From Lycocorax pyrrhopterus obiensis (taxonomy: Eukaryota; Chordata; Aves; Passeriformes; Paradisaeidae), in NCBI GenBank assembly GCA_014706295.1, contig JACSVZ010000022.1, positions 14,030,830 to 14,094,829 on the forward strand: 64,000 bases of DNA. Reading direction: 5' to 3'. Position numbers and translations under genes: made by a program. The notes below the pieces were generated by a model. That model made no database searches, was not told the origin of the DNA, and saw only the letters and a program-made list of their open reading frames with translations. Positions 52,201 to 64,000 of this stretch are shown here, piece by piece (the first letter of the stretch is position 1; each line of letters begins with the position of its first letter).

Positions 52201-55200
52201 TACAAAGAAGTTCCAGATGTGTTTAAGTAAAGTTGGTTACTGAGAGAAACCACTTTAAAAGCCAAGTTCTAGGATGTATTTACAGGAGCAATAAAGCCTG
52301 TAGTTAAAAGGTAAGGTAAGGTTTCAGCAGCAGTGCAGGATTTTTTGGCACTGCTGCCTGTTCTTACAGCTTCACAGCAGCCAGGAGGAAAGCCTGATCA
52401 ATACAGATATGGTACCAAATAAAAACAACCAATCTAGTGCTTTATAAACCATTCATATCTCTTTTCCCACCCTCTTGCTTCCTTCTTAGTCACTATGTTC
52501 TTTAGTGTTATTGAAAGAAAAGGTCATATTAAGCTGCAAGCACTGTGTTTAGTAGCACACTCTGCATCACTGTAACAAAGCAAGCAACTTCATAGTGTAG
52601 CTGACATTGGAAAAATGTGCTGAAATCAGTAGGTTCTCAAGAAAACCTTATCTTCTGATTATTATTTGTTACTTTTTGCTAGAGTTCTATAGGCAGAAAG
52701 CTGAAGTTAATCTTGTCTCCCCTCGTGTTTCAGACAGCCCCATTCAGAGCCCTTTGATGTCAGTGCAAAGAATCCCATTTTTAGTGGCCTTTGAACCAGA
52801 TGTAGTAAAAGGGCAACTGAGCATTTGTAGGGGTTGCAATTGGGTAACTTGCTTAAAGGAGGAGAGTTTGGATACTCGTTTCTGTTTTCCCATTTTTTTA
52901 AATTACTTTTAGTATTTATATACCATTAAGAGTAATGTAGATACTTGGTAAACAATGAAGAGGACAAATGCCTCAGCTCTGACTGTATTTCACTTTATTT
53001 AGATAAACGCAAAGTAAAGAAGGAGCTCTGTGGCTGTTTTTCAGGCACACTAATTTAATGATTCCTGCTTGTTACAGCTATTGTGAAATTTAGGAAGGAG
53101 TTTGCATAAGATAACATATCCTGCTGTTGTAACGTACTGGAGACAGGGCTCGGATCTCTGGATAAGGAATGCTGCAAAAATCCTAAGTGTTATTATCACT
53201 ACACACCACTCTCCCCAGGATCTGAACCTGACCTCCCTTCCTTGATCCAAGCAATCTCTGTCTTTGTGAAAATAGCAGGATTTTACAGGAAGAGAATTTT
53301 CTATCATTATTACATGAAACAGTTCTTTTCCTTGACATTTATTCATGTTTGGGCATGTTACTGAACAAAGAGAATTCCATATCAAAATATGATCAATCTG
53401 AGTACTTCTTGTATTTGTAAAGAATGGACAGGGAGCTGCCAGCAAATAAGAAGCTGGAGGTGAAAAACTGAGGTAGTTGTCTTGCCAAAAGAATTTCACA
53501 CATTTAAAAACAAGCAAGGACTTGGGAGGGACAGCTTGTTTCTGGAGGTGCACTGGCAGGAAAGAAAACTCAAGTACCAAAACAAATCATTTTGGGCAGA
53601 AGCCACTCTGGAGGGTGATGTGGAGAGGGAGGGAGTGGTGTGCATGTATAAGGGTTTGTGTTCTGGCCTGGTTTTCCTTCCTCAGCAGACTGGTAGGAAA
53701 CTTGTGGTCAATCATTCGTAGTGTGAGTGGCTGGGGGAGTCTGGAATCCTGGGAGGAGAGGGAGGTGTAAAGATAAGCTGGAAGAAGGGGGCTTGAGACT
53801 GGGGATGTCGCCAAGGCTATGGCTGACCCTCAGGTTATTACATAAAAAGTGAAATCCACGCACTTCTCTGACAGCTCCTCCTTGGGAGAGCCCCTTCTTG
53901 GAGCTGAAGCCTGCCTGGATGCCTTCGAAGAAGCGGTTTTTTGCATTTGTTGAAAAAAAAAAAGACCAGAAGCCCTGAATCCACTGTCCTGCCTGGAGCA
54001 GAGTCTGCGGGGAGGGATGCCCTGGGCTGCTGGAGAGGTGAGTGTTGGCCAGTGCCATTTCCGTGCCCTGGGAGCTGAAGGAGCAGCAGTGGGGGGGTAC
54101 TGGGGCACTTTTTACAGCTCCTTTTGAGCAGAGATGCAGCAGCTTGGGTGGAATAAAAGCCTAAATCTTGTGCTGCAAATCATGTGGTTCATAGCCCTTC
54201 TGGCTGTGAAGAGCTTTACAACATCTGCTGGCTTTTAATTAAGAGCACGAATTTTGCAGAAATGCTTGGCCTCTCTGGGTTTTGATGATTCCTCTTTGCC
54301 TGGTTAAGCACTTTCAGGGCTTTTCTCTTGCTGTGGCTCTGTGATGTGATCTGCAGGTGACTGCAAGTATTTAAAATACCCCGTGTTGGAGCCCTGATAG
54401 ACAGGAACATCTATTTACAAATCCATAGGTGAGACAGGTGTTTTCTAACAGCCAGTCTTGTTACATAATAAGGGCAGTCTGGAGCAAAGCTTAATGTAAT
54501 GTGTGGTGCAAAAAATGTGCACATTGATGGCAAAACCCTGATTTATTTTATATTATGAGCCCAGGTGGACCAGACTGTTAGTGTACAGCAGACAGAATAC
54601 TGTGTGATAATAATTTATTCACCCATGTGAAAACCAAACAGGCTGGTCATAATTACCTTTATTCTGTGGCACATCTCCTCTTCAAATTTGTACTTAACAA
54701 TGTTTGTAAGAGATTCATGTTTCTGGTGTTGCTTTGTAGTATAAAGAAAAGTTCAGCAGCAGTTACCAGCTACTAATGAAGCTAATGATTCCTTAATGCA
54801 ACTTCTTGGTAAATCCAATTTTAAAGAGAAATACAGGTCTGACCATTTCTTTTTTGGGAGGATCCACAGCTGAGACTCATCAGTTTAGCAACAACCTTGA
54901 CACCATGTTTGAATATATAACCTTTCCTCTACCCAAGTAACTTATCTCTCACTAAGAAAAGACTTTCAGAGAGAAATAAACAAGTGTCTGCCTGTATGAA
55001 CTAGTAAAGGGAAAATAAAATGAAAAATGAACTTGTATTATTTAAACAGTGTGACATGACAAACTGCAAGTGCTGCTCATACCTAGCCCTCTGAGAGCAG
55101 CTTGCTTTGTTGATAAGATTTGATTGAACCTGAACCTTTAGTTCCTGAACTTAGTTTTGTGAATAAATTACATTTTGCAATGGCATGGTATTATAATCCT

Positions 55201-58200
55201 CCAGATTTGTTGGGATGAAATCGCACAAATGTTTGAACACAAAGACAAGGCCAAGTTGGGCATCAGTGTTGTGAGTGATCTGTCAGCCCTCTGGGATTAT
55301 TCCAGTTTGGTGCAGAGGCTGAGCAGGTTAAACCATTCCAGTCCCTGGAAAGGCTGTCTGGGGGCTCAGGGGGCTGTAACATGAAATCTGGGATAACACC
55401 TGCAGATCTTGTGTGCAGGTCGTGTGGCCTAGGGCTGGTGCACGTTTGACCAAGTGAGGCTGAGGAAGCTCACGCAGTGCCGAAGTGCATGTGCAGTGTT
55501 CCAGCCCTTCCTGCAGTGCTCAGGGTGCACAGCTGGCTTTGTGCATTATAAAATTCACTTAGGTGTGCATTACAGGCCCAGCATATCTTATGGCAAAGAG
55601 GTAATTGCCAGGCAGATCCGGGTTACCAAGTTGTTTTCAGCTTGATGTGCTGTTGGTAAATAGCAGATGGCACAGATATCCAAAGCAGCCCTAGTTATGA
55701 AATTCAGGTCTGTGGCAATGTGGTGTTTAGTCTGGTTTGTTGGAAGAGTAAGAGTTGACAGCATCTTCCTTGATGGTTCAAAAGGAACAGCCCTTTCCAG
55801 AAGAGGCAGAGATCTGCAAAATAAACACAGGGAGTTACGAGATGAACATAAACCTAATGTAACATGGGAGTTCTGAATCTATTTATCTGTTCTCATTGAC
55901 ATGGTTGTGCTTATTGTGGAGGGTCTTGACCTCACATTCAGCTGAGGAACACAAGCCTGGGAATAACAGCAGTGCAGAACCTTAGGCACGGCAGGATTTC
56001 TGTGCATTTTGTACATTTAAGTACATGAGTTACCTTCTGTGTGGCTGAAACATCGAGGTAAGAAGAGAGGTAGTGCCATACACAACCTGCGTGGAAGTTT
56101 TGAATGCAGCTGATGGAGCTTTCTCACATTTCCACAACTGCATTTCACTCTCCCTTATCAGGGTTGGTAAAGCAAGTTTCAGTAAATCAGACTATAAAGA
56201 AAGAGTGGGTGCCAAAAGAATGTTCTCCATGGGCTCCTAGGGAGGAATACTGGGGCATCAGCCAAAATAGGGCAGGGAAGGTAGCAGTGTTTTGTGGGGA
56301 AATGGGAATGATAATGAGGACAAATAGGCAAAGGGTGGGGAAAAGAGAAAGTCAACTCACTTTTCATGGAAGTATCTTTTCTATTATAAAGACAACAGAG
56401 GCAAAAAGGAGGAGGAATAAACAAAAAGTAAAAAGACACAATAGGTTATCAGTTGGGCATGTAGAGAAAAGGAATAACGAAACAGGGTAAAGGAAGAAAA
56501 TGAGATGTTAATCTCTGGCCAAGGGTAAAGTCTATCCCTCCAGCAGCATGGCCGGGGCTTTGCTTCTGCTTTTTGCCTCTGAGTGCTTCTTTAAAGCAAA
56601 GAGCTCAGCAGGCACCAGGCTGTTGAGAATGGTTGGCTGTCATTTGAGCTTCCCAGGTACTCTGCTATTTCCCTGCTGAAAATTCTTCAGCTGCAAACAT
56701 TTTCAAGCCAAGTTTGTGTTGTTACAGGCTTGGAGAAAAGAGAGAGTCTGAGGTAACTTCTTATTACAGCGTTACTTTTCAGATATTTTAGAAAATACAT
56801 TGTGGAAAGCATTGAAAAGAAAATTGAGGCAAATTAGAAAAAAAAAGGCAAGTTCAAAAAGCTGTTTCGTTCTTTGAAGGACTTGATGAGGGACGGAATG
56901 AAGAAGGACTGGAATTTGTACAACTCCAAGAGCCTGGCTGCATTCCTTTGTCAGTATTTTTACTGACTCTCACTTTCAAAGAAACAATGATGCTTCAAGC
57001 TGTTCTCTGGAGCCTGGATATACCTTGCTGACCTAAGGAGACACAATGCTCCACAGCTGTTAGCAAGGGTCGTGTATGGTGTTTGAACTGGAACAAAAGA
57101 GCTGGGCTCATACTTCTCTTACTCTGAAGTGCAATTGTTTCCATGCCTTTCCAGTTTTGAGAAACGGCATTTCACACATTAGAAAGGCCATAATGTAATT
57201 TATTATCCCTGGCTCTGGAGTAATTTATTATTGTTTTGACATTTTTCCTTTTACTGTTTTATGTTTTCTCATTCAAGGAATAGAGGAGTAGGAGTCAGAG
57301 TTTCTGCTTTTGATACTTGCAATTTTGCCAGCAAAGTTTAACCTAATGTGTATTTGAGTTAAAGTCAGCCTGGTAGTGACTCTATAATGACAAATAGCTG
57401 AAGAGGACACAGGACTTGTATTCACTTTGTGATGAGTCAGAATCTGCAGGCAAGGATTTTATATGTCCATCATTGCCATAACAGTGACAGGCAGAAAATC
57501 ACGGAGTATAGGGTAACTGCAAAAAGGACAATGAGGATTATTATAGTCTCCAGTTAAATAGCATAAAATATGAATTAAATAATGGTTATCTGCTTTTCCA
57601 CCAAACCTCATAGGTGTCTGACCAGCTAGAGTGTCATTCAGGTACCTTTATTTGCTTTTAGTTACTCTGAGAAAAGATGCATGAGTTATTAATGAATTGT
57701 AACTACTGCTTTCAAATAGTTTGTATCTTGAGTTCTGAAAATGCACTGAGGCCTTAAAATGTGCAGAATACAATTTAAAAAGTAAAAAGGGTGGCATTGA
57801 GAACAAGGAGATGTGAGCAAGCAAAGATTTTTATACAGCTGGAAACTGGCCACCCAAGAAGATCTGGCAGAGAAAGCACAGTATTAATAGCATTATTAAT
57901 CTACTGAGTTTTACTGCCAGTAAAATAAGTAGAGAAAGCAAGATCAAGGAAGAGAAGTTATGAGGCAGCAACACAAATAATGTAACAAATTTACAGTTCT
58001 CGGGAGTATTGTGATTGTGGTTCCTGTTACCAAACTGTGAGTGTACACAAGGACAGCAGCTGTGCCAAATGTCCAGATACTGCAGTTCGCAGTGGGATAA
58101 AGGGCGTGACACTGTTTAAACTCAGTACTCTTCTCAAATGTAGTAAATCCTCCATAATTATTTACTACAGAAGCCATTTTTCTTGGGTTTGGGGGGAGGG

Positions 58201-61200
58201 GTTGAATGCTGAGTTAATTAATGCATTTCTTCTACTCTCACTCTGCCGAGTTCTGGCACCGTGGCACTGGGCCACTGGGATTTTTGTCTGTTTGGCCAAA
58301 AACTAGAAGTTGTTTTCCTGAAATTCTGGAGCAATTTTTTTTTTCAGACAAACAGTTCCTGTGATTTCAGAATGGCTGAGACTGTCATTCATGAGAAGGC
58401 TGGGTCACAGTTCAAACTGTTTCTGAGGAAACAGTTTTCTTTCCAGTCCATCACCACTCAAGGCAATGCCACACCAGGCGCTGGAAGCCTCCATTGTGCT
58501 TCCAGCCTGTGTTTCACAGCGGTGCCTTGGCAGGAACATGTTAAGCTTTAATTAAAGGGGCATGTTTTACTTCTATGAAGAAAATTCTGCTCTGACTCTG
58601 AGGTTTTCTAATAAAGTTCAGACTTATTTACCAGTTTTCAGTGAAAACCTTTATTCACTATTTTACTTAGTTGCTCTTGCCTTCCTGACAGTCACCATGA
58701 CTCCACATAATGATTTGACAATGAATTTTTCAGTATATGCTTTCTGGAGTTGAAGGACAGACTCCAGGAGCATTTGGCCTCCCTGAAAATTACATGGAGC
58801 CCTTTTATTTTTATTTTATTTTAATGTTTGGTTTGTAGCATCAACTTAAAGGGCCAAAAGAGAAGGATGTGGTTGTTTGATCCACTGCATGTGCGTAAGA
58901 AGTGGTTGTTACTTTCCTCTGTTCTGATTGTTCCTGCTCAAGACAGGTTTACACAGTTGGAAACCTGAAGGTAAGATGGTTTAGAAAAGATTGACTAAAC
59001 CAGGAAAATTATGGCCCAGACTATTCCACATTAGCTGTCTTAGGAAAGGAGAGAAGAAAAAACCCAATGCATTGGTGATTTCAGAGCCTATTAGAGACAC
59101 ATTAGGGCTCCTATGGATGGATTAAGAACAGATGCAGATTTCAGGCTAAAGGCCAAATAACTAAAATATCTGGGACAATAACTTCAACACATAAGGATAA
59201 TAAAATATCATATCTTTTGGGGGAACAAACATATTTCTTAAATAAACAGATGAGACCTATCAACAAAGCACATGTAGATAGAATTTCATAGAAATATGAA
59301 AGGCAGACTATTAAAAAATTATTTGGAATAGGAGAATAAAAACAAATGAGCAGGAGAACTGAAAGTTAGTGCATTAGCTGTCAGAGAACCATCACTCCCT
59401 TTTTGGTTCCTCAGAAGCAGAGGCGGACACAGAGCTTTCCTCTGCTGCTTCAACTTCTTTCCTCTTAGGAAAAATCCGTTGTTTAGTTTGAAAATTCACA
59501 TCTGTTTTATACAAACTCCATGAGTATTTTAAACTTCAGCTATAAATGCTGTTAAGACATCATTTGCTGCTCACAGGATGGTTTATGATTGGGATCACGT
59601 ACTCCCTTCTCAAATCAGGACATTAAGCCAGAATTCCCTATCTTGATAATTATCTCTGAAATCAGTGACAAACTGAGTCTCATCATCTGTGAGCTGGGCT
59701 CTGCCAAGGGTTCCAGGCTGCTGGTTGCTCCCAGTCACTACATGAGCTCAGGAAGAAGAGGAATTTGCTGGGAATCCAAAGATACCATCCTCAAGAGACA
59801 GGGAGAGCTTTGGCATTACAGGTTTATTTTTTTAACTTGTCTGTTTGTAAGTAATTTGTTTGTTTTCAAAATCTTCCTACTTCCCTTTCCCCAAACTAAT
59901 TTAAACCCAAGCAAGCATCCTGTTTAAAAGTAAATAAATAAACAAAAAATCTAACTATGTAATCAAATCTCAAGTATGTTGCTTGTGTAAGTGATCTGAA
60001 CTAAGTCAGCATGAAAAATCCGGAGTTCGGGCATTTTATCCCATTAAGTTCTAGGTTTTGATTTTAAAAAGATTTTTCTTTGTTTTTTGTAGGCACCTTT
60101 GCAAAACAGTTGCTGTACATGGATAGAGCCTTTTGAGGTATTTTCTAATCTCCCTCCAACACTGCAGGCCCCTGTCTTTGGGGATGTATCCAGACATTTG
60201 CTTTTGTGTCTTTTTTCCTCCCAGGGTTACTCAGAATGTCTTGGGTCTATAAAGCAAGTCCAGGTTGCTTTACCCTTCAGAAACTGAAGAGACAGCAATA
60301 CAGGAAACTGAACCAAACCTGTTAGTTTTAATCCTGATAGATATTTTCCATGATGATTTAGGAAGTCACCATCGCTTTCCAGCTTTGATTCATAGATGCC
60401 ACTAAAGAGATGCTGGTAATTCCCCACCTTGATGAACTGTATCTTGAATAAGCCAAAAAGTTGGAAAAAAGCTCCATCTTGCATAAGGTTTAGTGCCCTG
60501 CTACATTGGTATTTTGAAAAATGAATTTTTGCTCAAGCTCGATGATTGGAGTTAGACTTCAGTGGTCATACAGAATGAAAGCTCTGTGTTTGGGGCATTT
60601 GCAATGCATGGTTGGTTTTATTTTCCTCTTAATTTTTTGTGTGCTGGCTGTATTTACATTTTATGCCCAGATGGTTTTCTTTAACTTCTTAGTGTAACTT
60701 ACGTATAACATCTTGCAAAAGCTTTGTTTTCTTGATTTATGCTTCTGTGTTTGAATAGTTTGAAAACTTTGTTAGGGCACCTAATGGGGAAACTGCTTTT
60801 TTAGCACTGTGGATGGTTCTCTGTCAACAGAGAACTGGAAGCTTGTGGTTTGTGTGTGTTGTTGGACAGAATTACACTCATGTCTTTCTGGGGGTTTATA
60901 TTTTATCCTTGAAGAAGCCTAAAACCTTTACCTCCAATTGAAACTCTTCTTTCTTAGCTCTGAAATCAAGGATCAAGTAAGCAATTTATATTTTTCATAA
61001 GGGAACAGATTCTTCCCATATAATAAAATAGAAGATGCCAAGGCCTGTATGACAAAGATCAAACTTATGAGGCGATAGGTGTGACATGAACTATTCATGA
61101 AAGAAAAATCCAACTTTAGGTTGAATTAAAAGTGCTCATTGAGTAAATAAAAAGCCTATAAATACCACTGGCTATAACCATTTGGTACACAGCGTTATCT

Positions 61201-64000
61201 GAAAGAAAATTTCGTAAAGAAATATTTCTAGAAAATTCTAAAATTACTCTGCAATCTGATGTGCAAGTCAGATGTCCTGCAATGTAAGAGAGAATTTTGT
61301 TCTATGAGTAAAAGCACCGGCTTTGTAACGGCAGCGCAAAAATTAGGATGTATAGAAATCCATCGTGTTAAATTGAACTGGCAGTTAAGGGTGTTCTCAA
61401 AACAGAGCAACAGAGGTTTTCTCTCCTCTGCATCTGGGGAGGGCCTGAGGGCTTTTGAGATTACTTGAAAGATGAAGTAAAATTGTGAATGAAATTATGC
61501 AGCTGGCACAAGGAATTGATTTCTTATCACTGATGACTATGCCAGTTATAAAGTGGTTTAACTGCAGTGACTAACAAGTATTTCTCTTCCACTGTTGAAC
61601 AAAATGAACTAGAAATACTCACCAGCAGTGGAGTTCACATGTTCTCTCAAAATTTGCTGTTGCCAGAGTTCCATTTCATCCCCCTTCTAGGGGAAAGAAG
61701 AGTAGAAAAGCATCTCATTTTTGTATAATGCAAATGTAATAGAAATCAGGCCAAGTACATCAAATTTTCTGTAAATGTGCCACCTAAACTGCTGAAGTCT
61801 GAGCTGCATTGGTAAAGTGAAGATGTTGGCAGTTACACCTTTCCAACCCACTGAGAGCTTTTCAGGGAGGCCCGACTTCCGTGCAGCCCTAAGGAGACGA
61901 GATCTGTTCCCTACTTTCAGTCTGAAAATCTTTTCATATACATTTATTTGCATCTCACACCCCCTTCAGCCAGTGCTTAGAGGAAAATACAATGTTAAAT
62001 TCACCATGTTGGCAAAATGTCATCAGAAGAGTTGGAAACAGGAGTTTTCACAGAATCAGGATTTGAGAGTTTTGTAAACCTGCTCTCTGCATTCATCTCA
62101 AACAGCAGCACATGCCAACACTAGGAACAACCTCAGGCATGATAGGATCTGCAGCTTTGAGTGGAAGAACAAGTCTTATTTTTATTGACCACAACCTTTG
62201 TGCTTGCCAGTGTCATACGACCCTGCAGACCAGCATTGGTAAAGTATGAATTTTTCTGAATCAATCTTATGATTGATTCATTTAGTGGGATAATTCCAAT
62301 CCTTTCAGTCTGTTAAAAGACTATTAGGATTTCATTGCTTTTAGGACTTCTTTACATTACTCATTTTTTTTGCAGAATAGCAAATGATTTCCCACAACAA
62401 CAGAAAAAAAAAGACTCATAGGCTGAGGATCCCTTGGAGCCATTTACTGCATTCTGTATTATTTTTTTATTTTGGAGTTGATTGTGTTTAATGCAGACTT
62501 GTGGTCTATTTTAAGTTGTGCTGTACTATGAATCCTTTGTCTTCCAAAGGATCTTAATTCTCCCTGCATCCCATAATTGTGATTTCTCACTTGGGGGGAG
62601 GGGAGGGGAGAGTACCTGTGAATACATTCCAGTTCTGTAAGGCTCCCCTTAGGAACGCTGCTGGAATGCCAGCTCCGAGCCTTCCCAGAAGAATATGGGA
62701 TGAATTTAACTTTTCAGGGTGCAAAGATATTTAAGGCAATACAAGCTATGTAAAGAACTTAGGGATTGCCATCTAAATAGTTTTGTGTTGACTGTAGCTC
62801 TCTTATTGTCACACAGTGATCGGAGTGGGGGAATATTCATGTGAGGACACGTGAAAAAATGGCTCTTTCCCTTTGTATATCTTAGGGGTTTTTTTAGACG
62901 TGGCCTTACTGCAACATAGTTACTGTTGCTACAGTCCAATCTGGAATCTTTCCATCAAACTAGCATTTTGATCACTGACTTCTAAATGGTTCATATCTCA
63001 TTGTTCTGAAATTTGTCACATCCAGAGCTTGGGAGGCGAAGTAAATCCCATTTAATTTTAGATCGATTCTTTGCTATGCTAAACGCCAGATTTGGTTTTG
63101 TTTTGGCTTAAGATTTCTATTGATTTCTGAAGCCAGAAACATCAGGGAGTTGCAGGGGTGGGTGGCAGAGTCATCTGAATGGCTCGAGTGACCTGGTGTG
63201 GGATGTGTGCCTTGCCGCAGACTAAGACACGCTGTGCTACCCCACAGACAATGCCAGCAATGCACTGCAGGTGCTCTGGAGCATCCCTCTAGGAAGTCCA
63301 TGGCAGGCTGCGTTTCCAGCCCTGGGACAGTCGATTCCAGGTGCACTGCATGCCCCTCCAAGGGAAAGCAAAGTGTGGCCTGCCCTCCACTGCCAAAGGG
63401 GTTGAGGAAGGTGCATGAGGAGTGTCACTTGTGGCACCATTCCAGTTCATATTAAAGGTCCAGCATGTCCAGAACAGCAGCAATTGGCGGCTCTTAAATA
63501 GTTGTTTAACCCTAAGCAAGACCTGGAACACATTCAGCCACGTGCTGCTGCCCAGCAATAGGACTGTGCTGGTTTTAGCATCCATGGGATATCCAAAACT
63601 TTCAGAATTCTCAAAGGCCACTGTAATAACATGGCAGGGGAGGGAAGGTGTGGGAAGGTGTCCCCTCCCCAGGCTGGCTCCGGGGACAGGTTAGAGCTGT
63701 AATTGTTGATAGGTTCCCGCAGGTGGCTCCCGCTGTCCGGGGCTGCCGGCACGGCCGGGTGCGGGCTCCAGGAGCAGCACTTCTGTCACATCATGTGCCA
63801 GCGTTACAAAGTGCAGCGACAGGAAACCTTAGCCCAGTTCCCACGGGATAAACAGCACACCAGGGAACACGCACTGCAAGGAAGGTGTTGCATGATGAAA
63901 CTTTAAGAGGAAGCACACCAACTCTGAGAGCAAATAAATCCACACTGTGACCAGCAACTGTTAACCTTATCTACCAGGAGCGGGTCAGGTCTATCTTACA
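49216..64000. other. 5' flank of EDN3, no gene recognised
   Basis: AT-rich sequence beyond the CpG island with only short chance frames. A C-run lies at 49361-49370, a GGTAA triplet repeat near 52311, and a G-rich stretch (GGGGGGAGGGGAGGGG) near 62593. No C2H2 zinc-finger coding sequence was seen, so the expected upstream neighbour ZNF831 must lie outside the window. Confidence 0.6.

Noticed and set aside
53050..53580. A 176-codon minus-strand frame
   Set aside because: The translation has no family resemblance and no internal exon features; overlapping frames on the plus strand are of similar quality.
1..64000. Search for endogenous viral genes, tRNA or rRNA genes, CRISPR arrays and bacterial-style operons
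   Set aside because: None seen; no long terminal repeats, polymerase motifs or regularly spaced repeats with unique spacers were recognised.

Overview
The window looks like vertebrate, most likely avian, nuclear DNA. It is AT-rich and intron-rich, with sparse ancient repeats. The recognisable ones are decayed CR1-type LINE pieces in both orientations (about 6.74-7.44, 13.29-13.58, 17.69-17.85 and 22.21-22.54 kb). CR1 also occurs in turtles and crocodilians, so bird is the best guess rather than proven, and the species cannot be named. No bacterial genes, operons, CRISPR arrays or rRNA/tRNA genes were seen. Almost all open frames here are short chance frames.

One protein-coding gene can be reconstructed: endothelin-3 (EDN3), on the minus strand from about 48.74 kb leftward. 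Exon 1 (48685-48736) gives the signal peptide. Exon 2 (48102-48318) gives the propeptide, the basic processing site and the 21-residue ET-3 hormone. An intron of about 11.2 kb follows. Exon 3 (36746-36910) gives the rest of big ET-3, a second basic cleavage site and the endothelin-like domain. Exon 4 (36191-36295) gives the acidic/basic tail and an in-frame stop at 36223-36225. All junctions are GT-AG and their phases join exactly, giving a predicted precursor of about 168 residues. A possible alternative 3' coding exon lies at 35291-35426. A CpG island (about 47.86-49.22 kb) covers exons 1-2 and the presumed promoter.

The left 35 kb is intergenic DNA 3' of EDN3. It holds the CR1 pieces, a (GT)n microsatellite, a hairpin near 28.9 kb, and a small isolated CpG-rich patch at 12.7-12.96 kb that combines a 21-bp minisatellite with an excellent CTCF-like motif. 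The right 15 kb is 5' flank with no recognised gene. In other amniotes the neighbours are PHACTR3 on the 3' side and ZNF831 on the 5' side; neither was recognised here.

The points most worth a second look are the Tyr at position 4 of ET-3 (Phe in human), the short C-terminal propeptide, the phase-compatible alternative last exon, the CTCF-like/minisatellite patch, and two clean inverted repeats. I found nothing that qualifies as a new biological system.
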